Notes under the pieces: model-generated | Told to the model about the DNA's origin: nothing | Seen by the model: only the letters and a program-made list of their open reading frames with translations | The model's database searches: none | Program-made: the position numbers and the translations under genes | Source: Chelativorans sp. YIM 93263 | GTDB taxonomy: Bacteria; Pseudomonadota; Alphaproteobacteria; Rhizobiales; Rhizobiaceae | Direction: 5' to 3' | NCBI RefSeq assembly: GCF_028767125.1 | Contig: NZ_JAKCWP010000005.1 | Span: forward strand, 248,001-312,000 | Length of the DNA stretch: 64,000 nt | Shown here: piece by piece, positions 18,175 through 26,687 of the stretch | How the letters are laid out: each line of letters opens with the position of its first letter | Position numbering within the stretch: position 1 is the stretch's first letter

Positions 18175-18864
18175 TCAAGTCTGACTGCTACCATCCGCCC
18201 TCATCTCCTCTAGGCGGCGTATCTGGCGCCCATCGGCATCGAAGTTCGTGGGCTCGAGCCATTGTTCGATGGCATTCCTGAGGCCGGGCCATTCATCGTC
18301 GAGAATGGAATACCACGCGGTGTCGCGGTTCTCACCCTTGACCACCATATGCTGGCGGAAAACACCCTCGAAGCGGAACCCGAAACGGAGTGCAGCCCTC
18401 TTGGAAGGTTCGTTGCGGTCGTTGCACTTCCACTCGAAACGGCGGTAGCCGAGGTCCTCGAAGATATGCCGTGCGAAGAGATAGAACGCTTCCGTGGCGA
18501 GCCGGGTGCGGGCAACTCTCGGTCCCCAGTAGATGTTGCCGATCTCAGCCCCGCCGTTGAGCGGATCGATACGCATGAAGGCCTGCCGCCCACCAATGGT
18601 GCCCGTTTCCCGGTCGATCACCACGAAGAACATCGGATCGTCGCCGACGGATGCTTTGTCCAGCCATGTCTGAAAATCCTCCCGCGTTTGCGGCGGGTGG
18701 TCGCTAAGCCAGCGGAAACGCTCCTCGGCATCAGGCACGTTGGACGCATCGAACAACCCATCGCCATGTATGGCGGGATTCAGCGGCTCCAGGCATACAT
18801 AACGCCCCTCTAGCGGCTCACGAGCAGGCGCAGGCCGTGCTGTCCAATCTTTCAGGTCGTTCAC
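18175..18864 (-). CDS. GNAT-family N-acetyltransferase, RimJ/RimL type
   Basis: A 229-residue acetyltransferase of the ribosomal-protein-acetylating RimJ/L group. It has a C-terminal GNAT core with ARTRLATEAFYLFARH (acetyl-CoA-binding region) and LGYRRFEWKCNDRNEPSKRAA near residue 150, typical of this group. The GTG at 18864 is preferred since AAGGGG lies eight bases before it. Substrate unknown. It borders an SDR remnant at its 3' end, so the original downstream sequence is lost. Confidence 0.82.
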   Translation of the reverse strand: MNDLKDWTARPAPAREPLEGRYVCLEPLNPAIHGDGLFDASNVPDAEERFRWLSDHPPQTREDFQTWLDKASVGDDPMFFVVIDRETGTIGGRQAFMRIDPLNGGAEIGNIYWGPRVARTRLATEAFYLFARHIFEDLGYRRFEWKCNDRNEPSKRAALRFGFRFEGVFRQHMVVKGENRDTAWYSILDDEWPGLRNAIEQWLEPTNFDADGRQIRRLEEMRADGSSQT

Positions 18865-18947
18865 CGGGGATCCCCTTATTTGACCTTTCTCGCTTGAAGT
18901 TTCACAAAAGTAGCTGCAACGCAACAGAACCAGGTGGAACTCCCGCT

Positions 18948-20117
18948 ATGCTCCAAACAGTCCCCGCTTTCGATCGCATCGGCGAAGAAAACGCCTTTGC
19001 CGTTCTCGCGCGGGCCACCGAACTCGCCCACCAAGGCCGCGACATCATCAATCTGGGCATTGGCCAGCCCGACTTCCGAACGCCGGAGCATATCGTGGAG
19101 GCCGCGGTAAAAGCACTGCGCGACGGGCAGCATGGCTACACACCGGCCAACGGCATTCTGCCGGCACGCGAAGCCGTCGTCCGTCGCACCCTGACCACCA
19201 CCGGGGTGGAGGTCTCGCCCGATAATGTGATGATCCTGCCTGGCGGCAAGCCGACGATGTATGCTGCGATCGTCATGTTTGGCGAGCCAGGAGCGGAAAT
19301 TCTTTATCCGGACCCGGGCTTTCCCATCTACCGCTCGATGATTGAATATACCGGCGCCACCCCTGTCCCAGTGCCGATCCGGGAGGGGAACGACTTTGCC
19401 TTCTCGGCGGAAGAAACGCTGGCGCTGATCACGCCGAAGACCCGTCTGCTCATCCTCAACTCACCCGCAAACCCGACCGGCGGCGTTACACCGCGTGAGG
19501 AAATCGCTAAGCTGGCGAAGGGACTGGAGAAGCACCCGCAGGTGGCGATCCTTTCGGACGAGATTTACGATGTGATGACCTACGACGGGGAAGAGGCCAC
19601 TTCGCTCCTGACTTTCACGGAAATCCGCGACCGCCTGATCGTGCTCAATGGCTGGTCCAAGACCTGGGCCATGACCGGCTGGCGGCTCGGCTGGTCTATC
19701 TGGCCGGATGCACTGTACGATAAGGTGCGTAAGCTCGCCGTCAACTGTTGGTCCTGTGTCAATGCCCCCGCACAATATGCCGGCATCGCCGCCATCGACG
19801 GACCGCAAGACGCCGTGGAAAAGATGATGGTCGCCTTCGATTCACGCCGCAAAATCGTCGTCGAAGGACTAAACGGGCTGGACGGCGTGACCTGTCTTAC
19901 GCCGCGGGGCGCCTTTTATGCATTTGCGAACATCAAGAACACGGGATGGAAGGCCAAGAAGCTTGCATCGGCCCTTCTGGAGGGACCCGGGGTGGCCCTC
20001 ATCGGCGGGCCGGATTTCGGCGTCCTGGGAGAAGGATACGTCCGTGTCTCCTACGCCAATTCGGAGGAAAACATCCTTCGGGCTATCGATCGTATCGGCA
20101 AATTCCTGGCCAAATGA
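18948..20117 (+). CDS. PLP-dependent aminotransferase, class I/II
   Basis: A 389-residue fold-type I aminotransferase. LGIGQPDFRTPEHIVEA near residue 35, NSPANPTGG near residue 170, the cofactor lysine in GWSKTWAMTGWRLGW near residue 235 and the C-terminal YVRVSYANS arginine motif are all present. It resembles aspartate/aromatic or LL-DAP-type subfamilies, and the exact amino acid cannot be told. The ATG at 18948 gives the expected length. Confidence 0.88.
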   Translation: MLQTVPAFDRIGEENAFAVLARATELAHQGRDIINLGIGQPDFRTPEHIVEAAVKALRDGQHGYTPANGILPAREAVVRRTLTTTGVEVSPDNVMILPGGKPTMYAAIVMFGEPGAEILYPDPGFPIYRSMIEYTGATPVPVPIREGNDFAFSAEETLALITPKTRLLILNSPANPTGGVTPREEIAKLAKGLEKHPQVAILSDEIYDVMTYDGEEATSLLTFTEIRDRLIVLNGWSKTWAMTGWRLGWSIWPDALYDKVRKLAVNCWSCVNAPAQYAGIAAIDGPQDAVEKMMVAFDSRRKIVVEGLNGLDGVTCLTPRGAFYAFANIKNTGWKAKKLASALLEGPGVALIGGPDFGVLGEGYVRVSYANSEENILRAIDRIGKFLAK

Positions 20118-20134
20118 CTGGTCGGACCTTCCTC

Positions 20135-21916
20135 CTATCTCATCGGGAAGAAGAATTGGATCGCCAGCACGCTGGCAAGGCCGACAATGATATTCATCGG
20201 GATGCCGATACGCAGAAAGTCCGAAAAACGGTAATCGCCCGCGCCATAAACAAGTGTGTTGGTCTGGTAGCCTATTGGCGTGGCGAAGCTCGCGCTCGCA
20301 CCGATCATGACCGCCACCACGAAAGGGCGTGGGTCCATGCCCATTTGGCTGGCAAGGCTTATGACGATGGGCGTCAGCAGGATGGCCGCTGCGTTGTTCG
20401 TCACGAGCTCTGTCACAACCGACGCGAGGAGATAGATCGCCAGCAGAGCCAAAAAGGGTGGAAGCTCCTGAAGGGCGGGGGCTATCGTGTCCACGATAAG
20501 CTGGAGACTACCGGCCTGCTGAAGTCCCTCGCCCACGACCAGCATTGAAAAGATCAGGACGAGGATAGAAGCGTCGATTGAGCCCCAGGCCTCGTCGGCA
20601 TCAATGCAGCGCAGGAGCAAGATGCCTGCGACTGCAAGCAAGGCCAGCAACCCGATTTCGGCGATACCAAATGCGGAAAAAACGACGACCCCGGCAAGGG
20701 CAAGCAATGCGATCGGCGCCTTCCGCCGCCGATATGCCCTCCCGCTTGGACGGGAGACCGCGACCAGATCCGCCTCGTCGGTCAATGCATCGAAACTTGC
20801 CGACGGTCCCTCGAGCAGGAGCTTGTCGGCGGGTTTAAGGCGAACATTATCGAGATCGGGTCCAGGAAGGTGCCGGTGGCGGTTGGCACCCAGGACCCGA
20901 AGGCCAAAACGCCGCCCAAGGGTCAAATCGACAATTCGTCGCCCGGCACTGGTCCGGTGCGGCGCGACAACCGCTTCCACAATGACCGAGTCGTCCTGTC
21001 TCGTCGGCCCCCGCCGCAGCCCGACGCGTAGTTCTTCCTGCTCGTTCAGCGTCAAGAGCTCCGAAGTGGTGGCCGTGATGATCAGCGTGTCGCCTTTTTT
21101 CAAAGTTCGCTCGTTGATCCCGGTGCGAATAATTTCGTTGTCGCTCCGCAAACGGATAATACGCACGCCTGGACGCTGAAACGAGGCAATCTCACCAATA
21201 GGTTGACCTGTAAAGCGCCCCTCGGCCCGGACCGTGACTTCGGAGAAAAACGCGGTCTCGGTGGCTGTCGTATCGTCATCGGTCGTCCCGCGATCCGGCA
21301 GAGCAAATCGCCCGAGAATAAGCATCGAGCCGATGCCGACCAGAACGGCGACGATGCCGACCGGTGTTATCTCAAAAATCGAAAACTGCTCCACGCCGTT
21401 GCGGCGCGCGACGCCGTCAACCAGGAGATTGGTTGAAGTGCCGATAAGCGTACAGGTCCCTCCCAGGATAGAAGCATAGGACAGCGGAATAAGAAGGCGC
21501 GTAGGCGCCAGTTCAAGCGCAGCGGCCAAACGGATAACGATTGGGATCATGATCAGAACGACCGGCGTGTTGTTCATAAACGCCGATGCAACAACCGACA
21601 CGACGATGAATACCGCCAACGAGAAAACCGGGCGTTCATGCGCGCGCGAAACAATCGCTTCCGACATGGCGTCCAGTACGCCCGTCCGCACCAGCGCGCC
21701 GGACAGGACGAACATCGCTGCAATTGTGACAGGCGCCGGATTGGCGAAAGTTCCCATGACCCGGTCGATCGGGACAAAGCCGAACAGAATAAACGCCGCA
21801 GCCCCGCCGATTGCGGTTACCTCCGGCGGATAAGGCTCCAGCGTGAAGGCCACAAACAGCGCGGCCAGCAGTGCCAAGGCCACATAGGCCTCAAGACCGG
21901 GAAAAGGGAAACCCAT
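20135..21916 (-). CDS. SLC13-family anion permease with two RCK_C domains
   Basis: A 593-residue inner-membrane transporter of the CitT/SLC13 type. Two membrane halves, with SxNT-like motifs (FMNNTPVVLIMIP and LVTNNAAAILLTP), flank a cytosolic insert of about 200 residues holding two TrkA-C-like regulatory domains (around residues 215-385). Bacterial proteins of this plan often carry sulfate or dicarboxylate; the substrate here is not defined. An imperfect 23-base palindrome lies about 70 bases upstream. Confidence 0.85.
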   Translation of the reverse strand: MGFPFPGLEAYVALALLAALFVAFTLEPYPPEVTAIGGAAAFILFGFVPIDRVMGTFANPAPVTIAAMFVLSGALVRTGVLDAMSEAIVSRAHERPVFSLAVFIVVSVVASAFMNNTPVVLIMIPIVIRLAAALELAPTRLLIPLSYASILGGTCTLIGTSTNLLVDGVARRNGVEQFSIFEITPVGIVAVLVGIGSMLILGRFALPDRGTTDDDTTATETAFFSEVTVRAEGRFTGQPIGEIASFQRPGVRIIRLRSDNEIIRTGINERTLKKGDTLIITATTSELLTLNEQEELRVGLRRGPTRQDDSVIVEAVVAPHRTSAGRRIVDLTLGRRFGLRVLGANRHRHLPGPDLDNVRLKPADKLLLEGPSASFDALTDEADLVAVSRPSGRAYRRRKAPIALLALAGVVVFSAFGIAEIGLLALLAVAGILLLRCIDADEAWGSIDASILVLIFSMLVVGEGLQQAGSLQLIVDTIAPALQELPPFLALLAIYLLASVVTELVTNNAAAILLTPIVISLASQMGMDPRPFVVAVMIGASASFATPIGYQTNTLVYGAGDYRFSDFLRIGIPMNIIVGLASVLAIQFFFPMR

Positions 21917-21984
21917 GAAACTCCCATGGTATTACAGCCCCGGTGAACACGAGAAGCGACAAGAAAGTTCCCTGCCGTGTGCTA

Positions 21985-22007
21985 ATCGTCATTCTTGGAA
22001 TAACGAT
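21985..22007. promoter_or_regulatory. Near-perfect palindrome upstream of the SLC13 permease
   Basis: The half-sites ATCGTCATTC and GAATAACGAT flank a TTG centre and form a 23-base inverted repeat with one mismatched pair. It lies 69 bases before the permease ATG, the expected place for an operator. No regulator gene adjoins it, so the binding protein is unknown. Confidence 0.45.
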
Positions 22008-22056
22008 AGGCGCGTAACTGCTATCACAGGCTGAAGATCCGTTCTCGCCAAAAGAA

Positions 22057-22078
22057 GGGGCGGCTCTTGAGCCGCCCC
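22057..22078 (-). terminator. Rho-independent terminator of modABC
   Basis: GGGGCGGCTC and GAGCCGCCCC form a perfect ten-base-pair stem about 98 bases after the modC stop. On the minus strand it is followed by TTCTTTT, which fits termination of the mod transcript. Confidence 0.75.
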
Positions 22079-22175
22079 AATTTCGAATCTGCTTGGGAGG
22101 AGAAAAGCTGATCCGACAAGGACCATCATGGAGACTGGGTATTAAAAAAAGATTGATTTTACAATGAAAAACAAC

Positions 22176-23300
22176 TTATACGGGAAAAACTTTAAGACTA
22201 GCCTGTCGTTCTGTTTTCCCCTGGATTTTGGCCCGCCCCGACTCGACGGAAATGGCTTTGATAAGAGCCGTAACCTGCATGCCTGTCTTCAAACCCAGAA
22301 TATCAGCCGATTTTGTTGTAATCCGTGAGAAGAGTTTTTGCCGCCCGAAGGAAAGTGCGATCTGGGCTGAGTGCCCGCGCAATTCCACCGCCTCGACGGT
22401 GCATTGCAATTGGTTACGGATCGAAAGCCCTTTATGCGCTTGCATAGCGATGGCTATGTCCGAGGCATGAATGCGCAAGCGCACGCCACCCTCAACCGGC
22501 AGGCTATCTTTTGAAAGCTCGATGAGAGCTCCCCCGATCTCAACGCGGGCCATTCCGTAGCGCTCATCGACATCGATGACGCGCCCTTCGAGGATGCTGA
22601 CCGGGCCCTCCTCATCCATTGGGAAACGCCTCTGTCCGAGAATTTCGGCAGGCGTACCGATGGCGCCTACGTTTCCGTTCTCGACGACGACAACCTGGTC
22701 CGCGAGCCGCGCAACCTCGTCTGTCTCATGGCTCACATACAGGATCGGAGTATGTGCCTCGTTCGCAACCGCTTCGAGATAGGGCAATATCTCCGCACGC
22801 CTATCCCGATCGAGCGAAGACAGCGGCTCGTCCAGCAGCAATATCTCGGGCTCGGCAAGAAGTGCCCGCCCGATAGCAACCCGCTGGCGCTCTCCACCGG
22901 AAAGTGTCCCGGGATATCTGTCCAGATGAGCTGCAAGGCCCAGTAGGCCAACCACTTCTTCCAATGACCGCGAAGCCTCGCGCCGCCCCGCCCAGCGGGC
23001 ATAAGTGAGATTACGGCGCACACTCATATGCGGGAATAGTCGGCCATCCTGAAACACGAAACCCACGCCCCGCGCCCGTGCTGGCAAACTGACGCCGGTT
23101 ACGGAATCGAAAAATACACGCTCGCCGGCCACTATATGGCCGCTATCCGGTCGTGCCGTTCCGGCGATCATCTTCAGGATGGTGCTCTTTCCTGCTCCCG
23201 AAGGGCCGAATAACGCCGTTACGCCCTGTTCCGCCTGGAAGCGCGCGGAAACGGCAAAGCTGCCGATCTTTCCGGCAATATTCACATCCAACATCTTCAT
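22176..23300 (-). CDS. modC: Molybdate ABC transporter ATP-binding protein ModC
   Basis: A 374-residue ATPase that powers molybdate import. Walker A GPSGAGKST is near residue 36, the signature LSGGERQRVAIGRALLAEPE near residue 130, Walker B ILLLDEPLSSLD follows, and a C-terminal molybdate-binding TOBE (Mop-like) region begins near residue 240. The ATG at 23300 overlaps the modB stop by four bases; the longer upstream frame is rejected. Last gene of modABC, followed by a strong terminator. Confidence 0.95.
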   Translation of the reverse strand: MKMLDVNIAGKIGSFAVSARFQAEQGVTALFGPSGAGKSTILKMIAGTARPDSGHIVAGERVFFDSVTGVSLPARARGVGFVFQDGRLFPHMSVRRNLTYARWAGRREASRSLEEVVGLLGLAAHLDRYPGTLSGGERQRVAIGRALLAEPEILLLDEPLSSLDRDRRAEILPYLEAVANEAHTPILYVSHETDEVARLADQVVVVENGNVGAIGTPAEILGQRRFPMDEEGPVSILEGRVIDVDERYGMARVEIGGALIELSKDSLPVEGGVRLRIHASDIAIAMQAHKGLSIRNQLQCTVEAVELRGHSAQIALSFGRQKLFSRITTKSADILGLKTGMQVTALIKAISVESGRAKIQGKTERQASLKVFPV

Positions 23301-23980
23301 GCCCGCTCTCCACGCACGAGCCGCCGTGCAACCCATTCCGAAACGAGCACCGCGCCCAAGGCCAGAAGGATCGCGATGACGATCAAACGGAAAGCCGCCT
23401 CATTCCCGGTCGGACTCTGAAGGAGAGCGTAGATCGCAAGTGACAATGTCTGTGTCTCGCCGGGGATATTGGACACGAACGTGATCGTGGCCCCGAACTC
23501 GCCCAGCGCCTTTGCGAAGCCGAGAACGGCACCGGCAATCACACCTGGTAGCGCTAGCGGCAGGGTGACGGTGAAGAACGCTATTAACCGGGATGCACCC
23601 AACGTGCCGGCGGCCTCCTCCAGCCCGCGGTCCACGGCTTCGAGGGAAAGCCGAATGGGCCGAACAAGCAAGGGAAATGCCATGACACCCGCGGCCAGGG
23701 CCGCCCCTGTCCAACGAAATGCAAAGGTGAGGCCGAAGAGCGTTTCCATGGTGTGCCCAAGTGCCCCCTGCGTGCCGAAGAGAACCAGCAGCCCGTATCC
23801 AGTCACCACTGGGGGCAGGACGAGCGGCAGCGTCACGACCGCCTGCAGGAAAGCCTTGCCCCTGAAGTTCCTTCGCGCCAGAAGCCAAGCCACGGCGAAA
23901 GCCGGCCCGAGCGCCACGAGAATGGCGAAGAATGCCACCTTTACCGAAAGTAGCAGGATCTCCGCTTCGGTGCCGGTCAT
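23297..23980 (-). CDS. modB: Molybdate ABC transporter permease ModB
   Basis: A 227-residue inner-membrane permease with about five membrane helices. The conserved ABC-contact loop is visible as EAAGTLGASRLIAFFTVTLP, followed by GAVLGFAKALGEFGATITF. It overlaps modC and modA by four bases at each end, so all three are translationally coupled. Confidence 0.95.
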   Translation of the reverse strand: MTGTEAEILLLSVKVAFFAILVALGPAFAVAWLLARRNFRGKAFLQAVVTLPLVLPPVVTGYGLLVLFGTQGALGHTMETLFGLTFAFRWTGAALAAGVMAFPLLVRPIRLSLEAVDRGLEEAAGTLGASRLIAFFTVTLPLALPGVIAGAVLGFAKALGEFGATITFVSNIPGETQTLSLAIYALLQSPTGNEAAFRLIVIAILLALGAVLVSEWVARRLVRGERA

Positions 23981-24729
23981 GGACGCGTACCTGCCGCGGA
24001 TTTAAATCCAAGCCCGGCGAAAATCGTTTGTCCCGACGGGCTCGATAGAAAATCAAGAAGGGCGCGCGCTTGGGGCTCCGCTTCGGGCGTGAGAGCGGCG
24101 GGATACGCGATGGGCGGATGACTGTCGTCGGGAAAGGTATACGCGCGGGCAAGGCCGGGCACCGCCTTCTGGTCGGAGCCGTAAACTATGGCAGCGCCGA
24201 CTTCCCCGCGCCGCGCGAGTTCAAGTGCAACGCGCACGTTCTCGCCAAAGACAGCGTGATTCCTCACCGCGTCCCAGAGCCCCAGTTCGGAGAGAGCGGC
24301 TTCGGCATAGTGTCCTGCCGGAACGTGGCTCGGATCGCCCATGGCAAATCGCTCCGACAGCAATGCTTCCGGTTCCTCTCCGCCCACATCGCGTCTACCC
24401 GTGACGATCACCAACTCGTTCCCGGCCACTATGCTGCGGGTATCGGCTTCGATTTTCCCGCGCTCGGCCAGCCAATCCATCCATTCCACATCTGCCGAGA
24501 TGAAGAGATCGGCCGGTGCACCGGCATCGATCTGGCGCGCCAGCACAGAGCTTCCCGCCAATGAAACGACCACCTCCGCCCCGCTTTGCGCCTCGAACGC
24601 GGAGACGACCCGGTCCATAACATCCTTCAGACTGGCCGCGGCAAAGACGGTGATACGATCGGCAGCGCTCGACGAAGCGGGGGACAACGCCACGAAAAGC
24701 CAAACAAGCGCAAAGACGATTCTCGTCAA
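23977..24729 (-). CDS. modA: Molybdate ABC transporter periplasmic binding protein ModA
   Basis: A 250-residue periplasmic protein. The signal peptide ends near residue 23 (ASSSAADR), then TVFAAASLKDVMD is the canonical ModA start, with serines that bind oxyanion (AASLKD and later SLAGSSVLARQ). A TTG at 24729 is chosen because GGAGG lies five bases upstream. A GTG one codon earlier is too close to that site. First gene of modABC. Confidence 0.92.
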   Translation of the reverse strand: MTRIVFALVWLFVALSPASSSAADRITVFAAASLKDVMDRVVSAFEAQSGAEVVVSLAGSSVLARQIDAGAPADLFISADVEWMDWLAERGKIEADTRSIVAGNELVIVTGRRDVGGEEPEALLSERFAMGDPSHVPAGHYAEAALSELGLWDAVRNHAVFGENVRVALELARRGEVGAAIVYGSDQKAVPGLARAYTFPDDSHPPIAYPAALTPEAEPQARALLDFLSSPSGQTIFAGLGFKSAAGTRP

Positions 24730-25075
24730 CACATCCTCCGGCGGGCGGGCGCTTTGCGCCCGTGAAACAGGACGTGAAGGTGGAAGGCGACAACATCCGC
24801 GCCCCGGATGCAGCCAGTTCCTCAACGCAGAGGCGGCCATTCACTGCCGCCCCCGCCGCCCATGAAGCGCGGCGTGCCCGTAACTTAGCCCTGCCTGAAA
24901 GCCGTTGGCAAGGCAAAGGATCAGGGTTTTTAGATATTCCGAAATGAATGGAAAACTCCAGCTTTACCAGAAACTTGCGCGAAAGAGGCCGGATTGAACT
25001 CATAAAAACCCAAGCAATTTATCCCCGCCCGCCAGTATGAGCGGAAAATGGCCGAAACGAACTGGAGGCCAGCTT
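24730..25075. other. Divergent region between modA and the muramidase, no gene seen
   Basis: These 346 bases hold promoters for both directions. A compact hairpin, CGGGCGC and GCGCCCG around TTT (24746-24762), stands just before the modA ribosome site. A second possible stem, CCCTG against CAGGG with a TTTTT after it, covers about 24890-24932. I find no clear ModE box or molybdenum-cofactor riboswitch, and no open frame that looks like a gene. Confidence 0.5.
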
Positions 25076-25990
25076 ATGTTTTCCACCGACACCGTCCACC
25101 GCATTACCCGTTTCGCCGAAGATAAGAAAATCGAACCAGCCGCCCTCCTCGCGATCGTTGAGGTAGAAAGCGCAGGAAAGGCCTGCGCAATGGTGGAGGG
25201 CCGAAAAGAGCCGCTCATCCGTTTCGAAGGGCACTATTTGGATCGCAGGCTTTCACCGGAAGAGCGAATAGCCGCGCGGGCAGCCGGCTTGGCTTCGGCG
25301 AACCCCGGAGCCATACACAATCCTCCATCACAGTTGGCACGCTGGCGCCTTCTTGAACGCGCCGCTGCCATCGACCGCAAAGCCGCGTACGAATCTGTTT
25401 CCTGGGGCGTTGGCCAAGTCATGGGCGCCCACTGGGCCTGGCTCGGCTATCCGAGCTTCGAAGCACTGGTCGAGGAAGCACGGAGCGGACTCGAGGGTCA
25501 GCTTTCGCTAATGCTGTGTTATATCGACAAGAGCGGGCTTTCAGATGCATTACGCCGTCACGACTGGACAGCTTTCGCACGCGGTTACAACGGGCCCGGC
25601 TTCGCCCGAAACGGCTATCACCTGAAGCTCTCACTCGCTTATCGCCGGAACGCGCGGCGGGTCGCCATGGGCGAAACGCATGTATCCTCGCAAGAACGAA
25701 ACCTCCTGAAATTTGGCGACCGCGGAGAATACGTGCGTCGCCTTCAACGGCAGCTCAGCGCGATCGGCCATCCGGTCGCTGTAGACGGTGTTTTCGGACC
25801 TGAAACACAGAAGGCGGTGGAACAACTCCAACGCCGCCACGGTCTCGTGCCAGACGGGATCTTTGGCCCGAAAACACAGCTCATAACGAAAGCCAGCCTG
25901 CCCACAGTGAGCGTAGCGGACGCTCTGCGCCGTTCGCTCGACCGGCTCTGTCGCTGGATTTTGCGGCTCTTAGTGCGCTGGAAGGTTTGA
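25076..25990 (+). CDS. N-acetylmuramidase-family endolysin-like protein with peptidoglycan-binding domain
   Basis: A 304-residue protein. The N-terminal part (about residues 5-190) is the N-acetylmuramidase (DUF3380) domain, with the catalytic Glu in [13 protein letters not shown] and the [12 protein letters not shown] motif. A C-terminal PG_binding_1 repeat follows ([18 protein letters not shown] to DGIFGPKTQ), then a basic amphipathic tail. The ATG at 25076 has TGGAGG seven bases upstream. No signal peptide is visible and no phage genes adjoin, so export or lytic use is unclear. Confidence 0.82.
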   Translation: MFSTDTVHRITRFAEDKKIEPAALLAIVEVESAGKACAMVEGRKEPLIRFEGHYLDRRLSPEERIAARAAGLASANPGAIHNPPSQLARWRLLERAAAIDRKAAYESVSWGVGQVMGAHWAWLGYPSFEALVEEARSGLEGQLSLMLCYIDKSGLSDALRRHDWTAFARGYNGPGFARNGYHLKLSLAYRRNARRVAMGETHVSSQERNLLKFGDRGEYVRRLQRQLSAIGHPVAVDGVFGPETQKAVEQLQRRHGLVPDGIFGPKTQLITKASLPTVSVADALRRSLDRLCRWILRLLVRWKV

Positions 25991-26045
25991 ACTGCCAGCA
26001 CGATTCAGTCTATGACAGGAAGACATACTTATGCGGGAGCCGGTG

Positions 26046-26687
26046 ATGATGAAGAAGAAGACGGAAAAGCTCCGGGACATTCTATCAGGACAGCCAGTCA
26101 TACCGGTACTCAAGATCGACCGGCTCTCTGATGCCGTTCCACTCGCTCGAGCGCTCGCCGCAGGCGGGCTGCCGGCGGTGGAGATCACACTGCGCACACC
26201 AGACGCGCTCGATGCCATCCGGCTGGTGTCCCATGAAGTTCCGGAAGCCATCGTTGGTGCCGGGACGGTTCTGTCCGGAAAGGACTTCACCGCTGCTGAG
26301 GCGGCAGGCGCGACGTTCATCGTCTCACCTGGAACGACGCAGGAACTTCTGGACGCGGCAAATCAGTCGAAAACTCCGTTTTTACCGGGTGCTGTAACGC
26401 CAAGCGAAATTATGGCGACGCGTGAGGAAGGCTATCGTATCCTGAAGTTTTTCCCGGCCCAAGAGGCTGGAGGCGCCGGCTTCTTGAAATCGCTGTCTTC
26501 GCCGCTGGCCGATGTCCATTTCTGCCCCACCGGAGGAATCACAGCCGAAAACGCTGCGGATTACCTCGCTCTGCCGAATGTCGTGTGCGTTGGCGGGTCC
26601 TGGCTGGCGCCCGAGGCCGAACTTTCCGCGGGAAATTGGGACAAAATCGAGGAACTGGCTCGCGCAGCCTCCAAGATTAACCGCTAG
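26046..26687 (+). CDS. eda: 2-dehydro-3-deoxy-6-phosphogluconate (KDPG) aldolase
   Basis: A 213-residue class I aldolase of the Entner-Doudoroff pathway that splits KDPG to pyruvate and glyceraldehyde 3-phosphate. The general-base Glu lies in [12 protein letters not shown], and the Schiff-base lysine in [22 protein letters not shown] at the start and FCPTGGIT near the end bind phosphate. ATG at 26046 is favoured because GGGAG lies six bases before it. Its stop shares CTAG with the stop of the DUF882 gene. Confidence 0.93.
   Translation: MMKKKTEKLRDILSGQPVIPVLKIDRLSDAVPLARALAAGGLPAVEITLRTPDALDAIRLVSHEVPEAIVGAGTVLSGKDFTAAEAAGATFIVSPGTTQELLDAANQSKTPFLPGAVTPSEIMATREEGYRILKFFPAQEAGGAGFLKSLSSPLADVHFCPTGGITAENAADYLALPNVVCVGGSWLAPEAELSAGNWDKIEELARAASKINR

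Noticed and set aside
24395-25003. A 202-codon frame before modA, considered as a ModE-like regulator.
   Set aside because: It overlaps modA in another frame and shows no helix-turn-helix or Mop domain.
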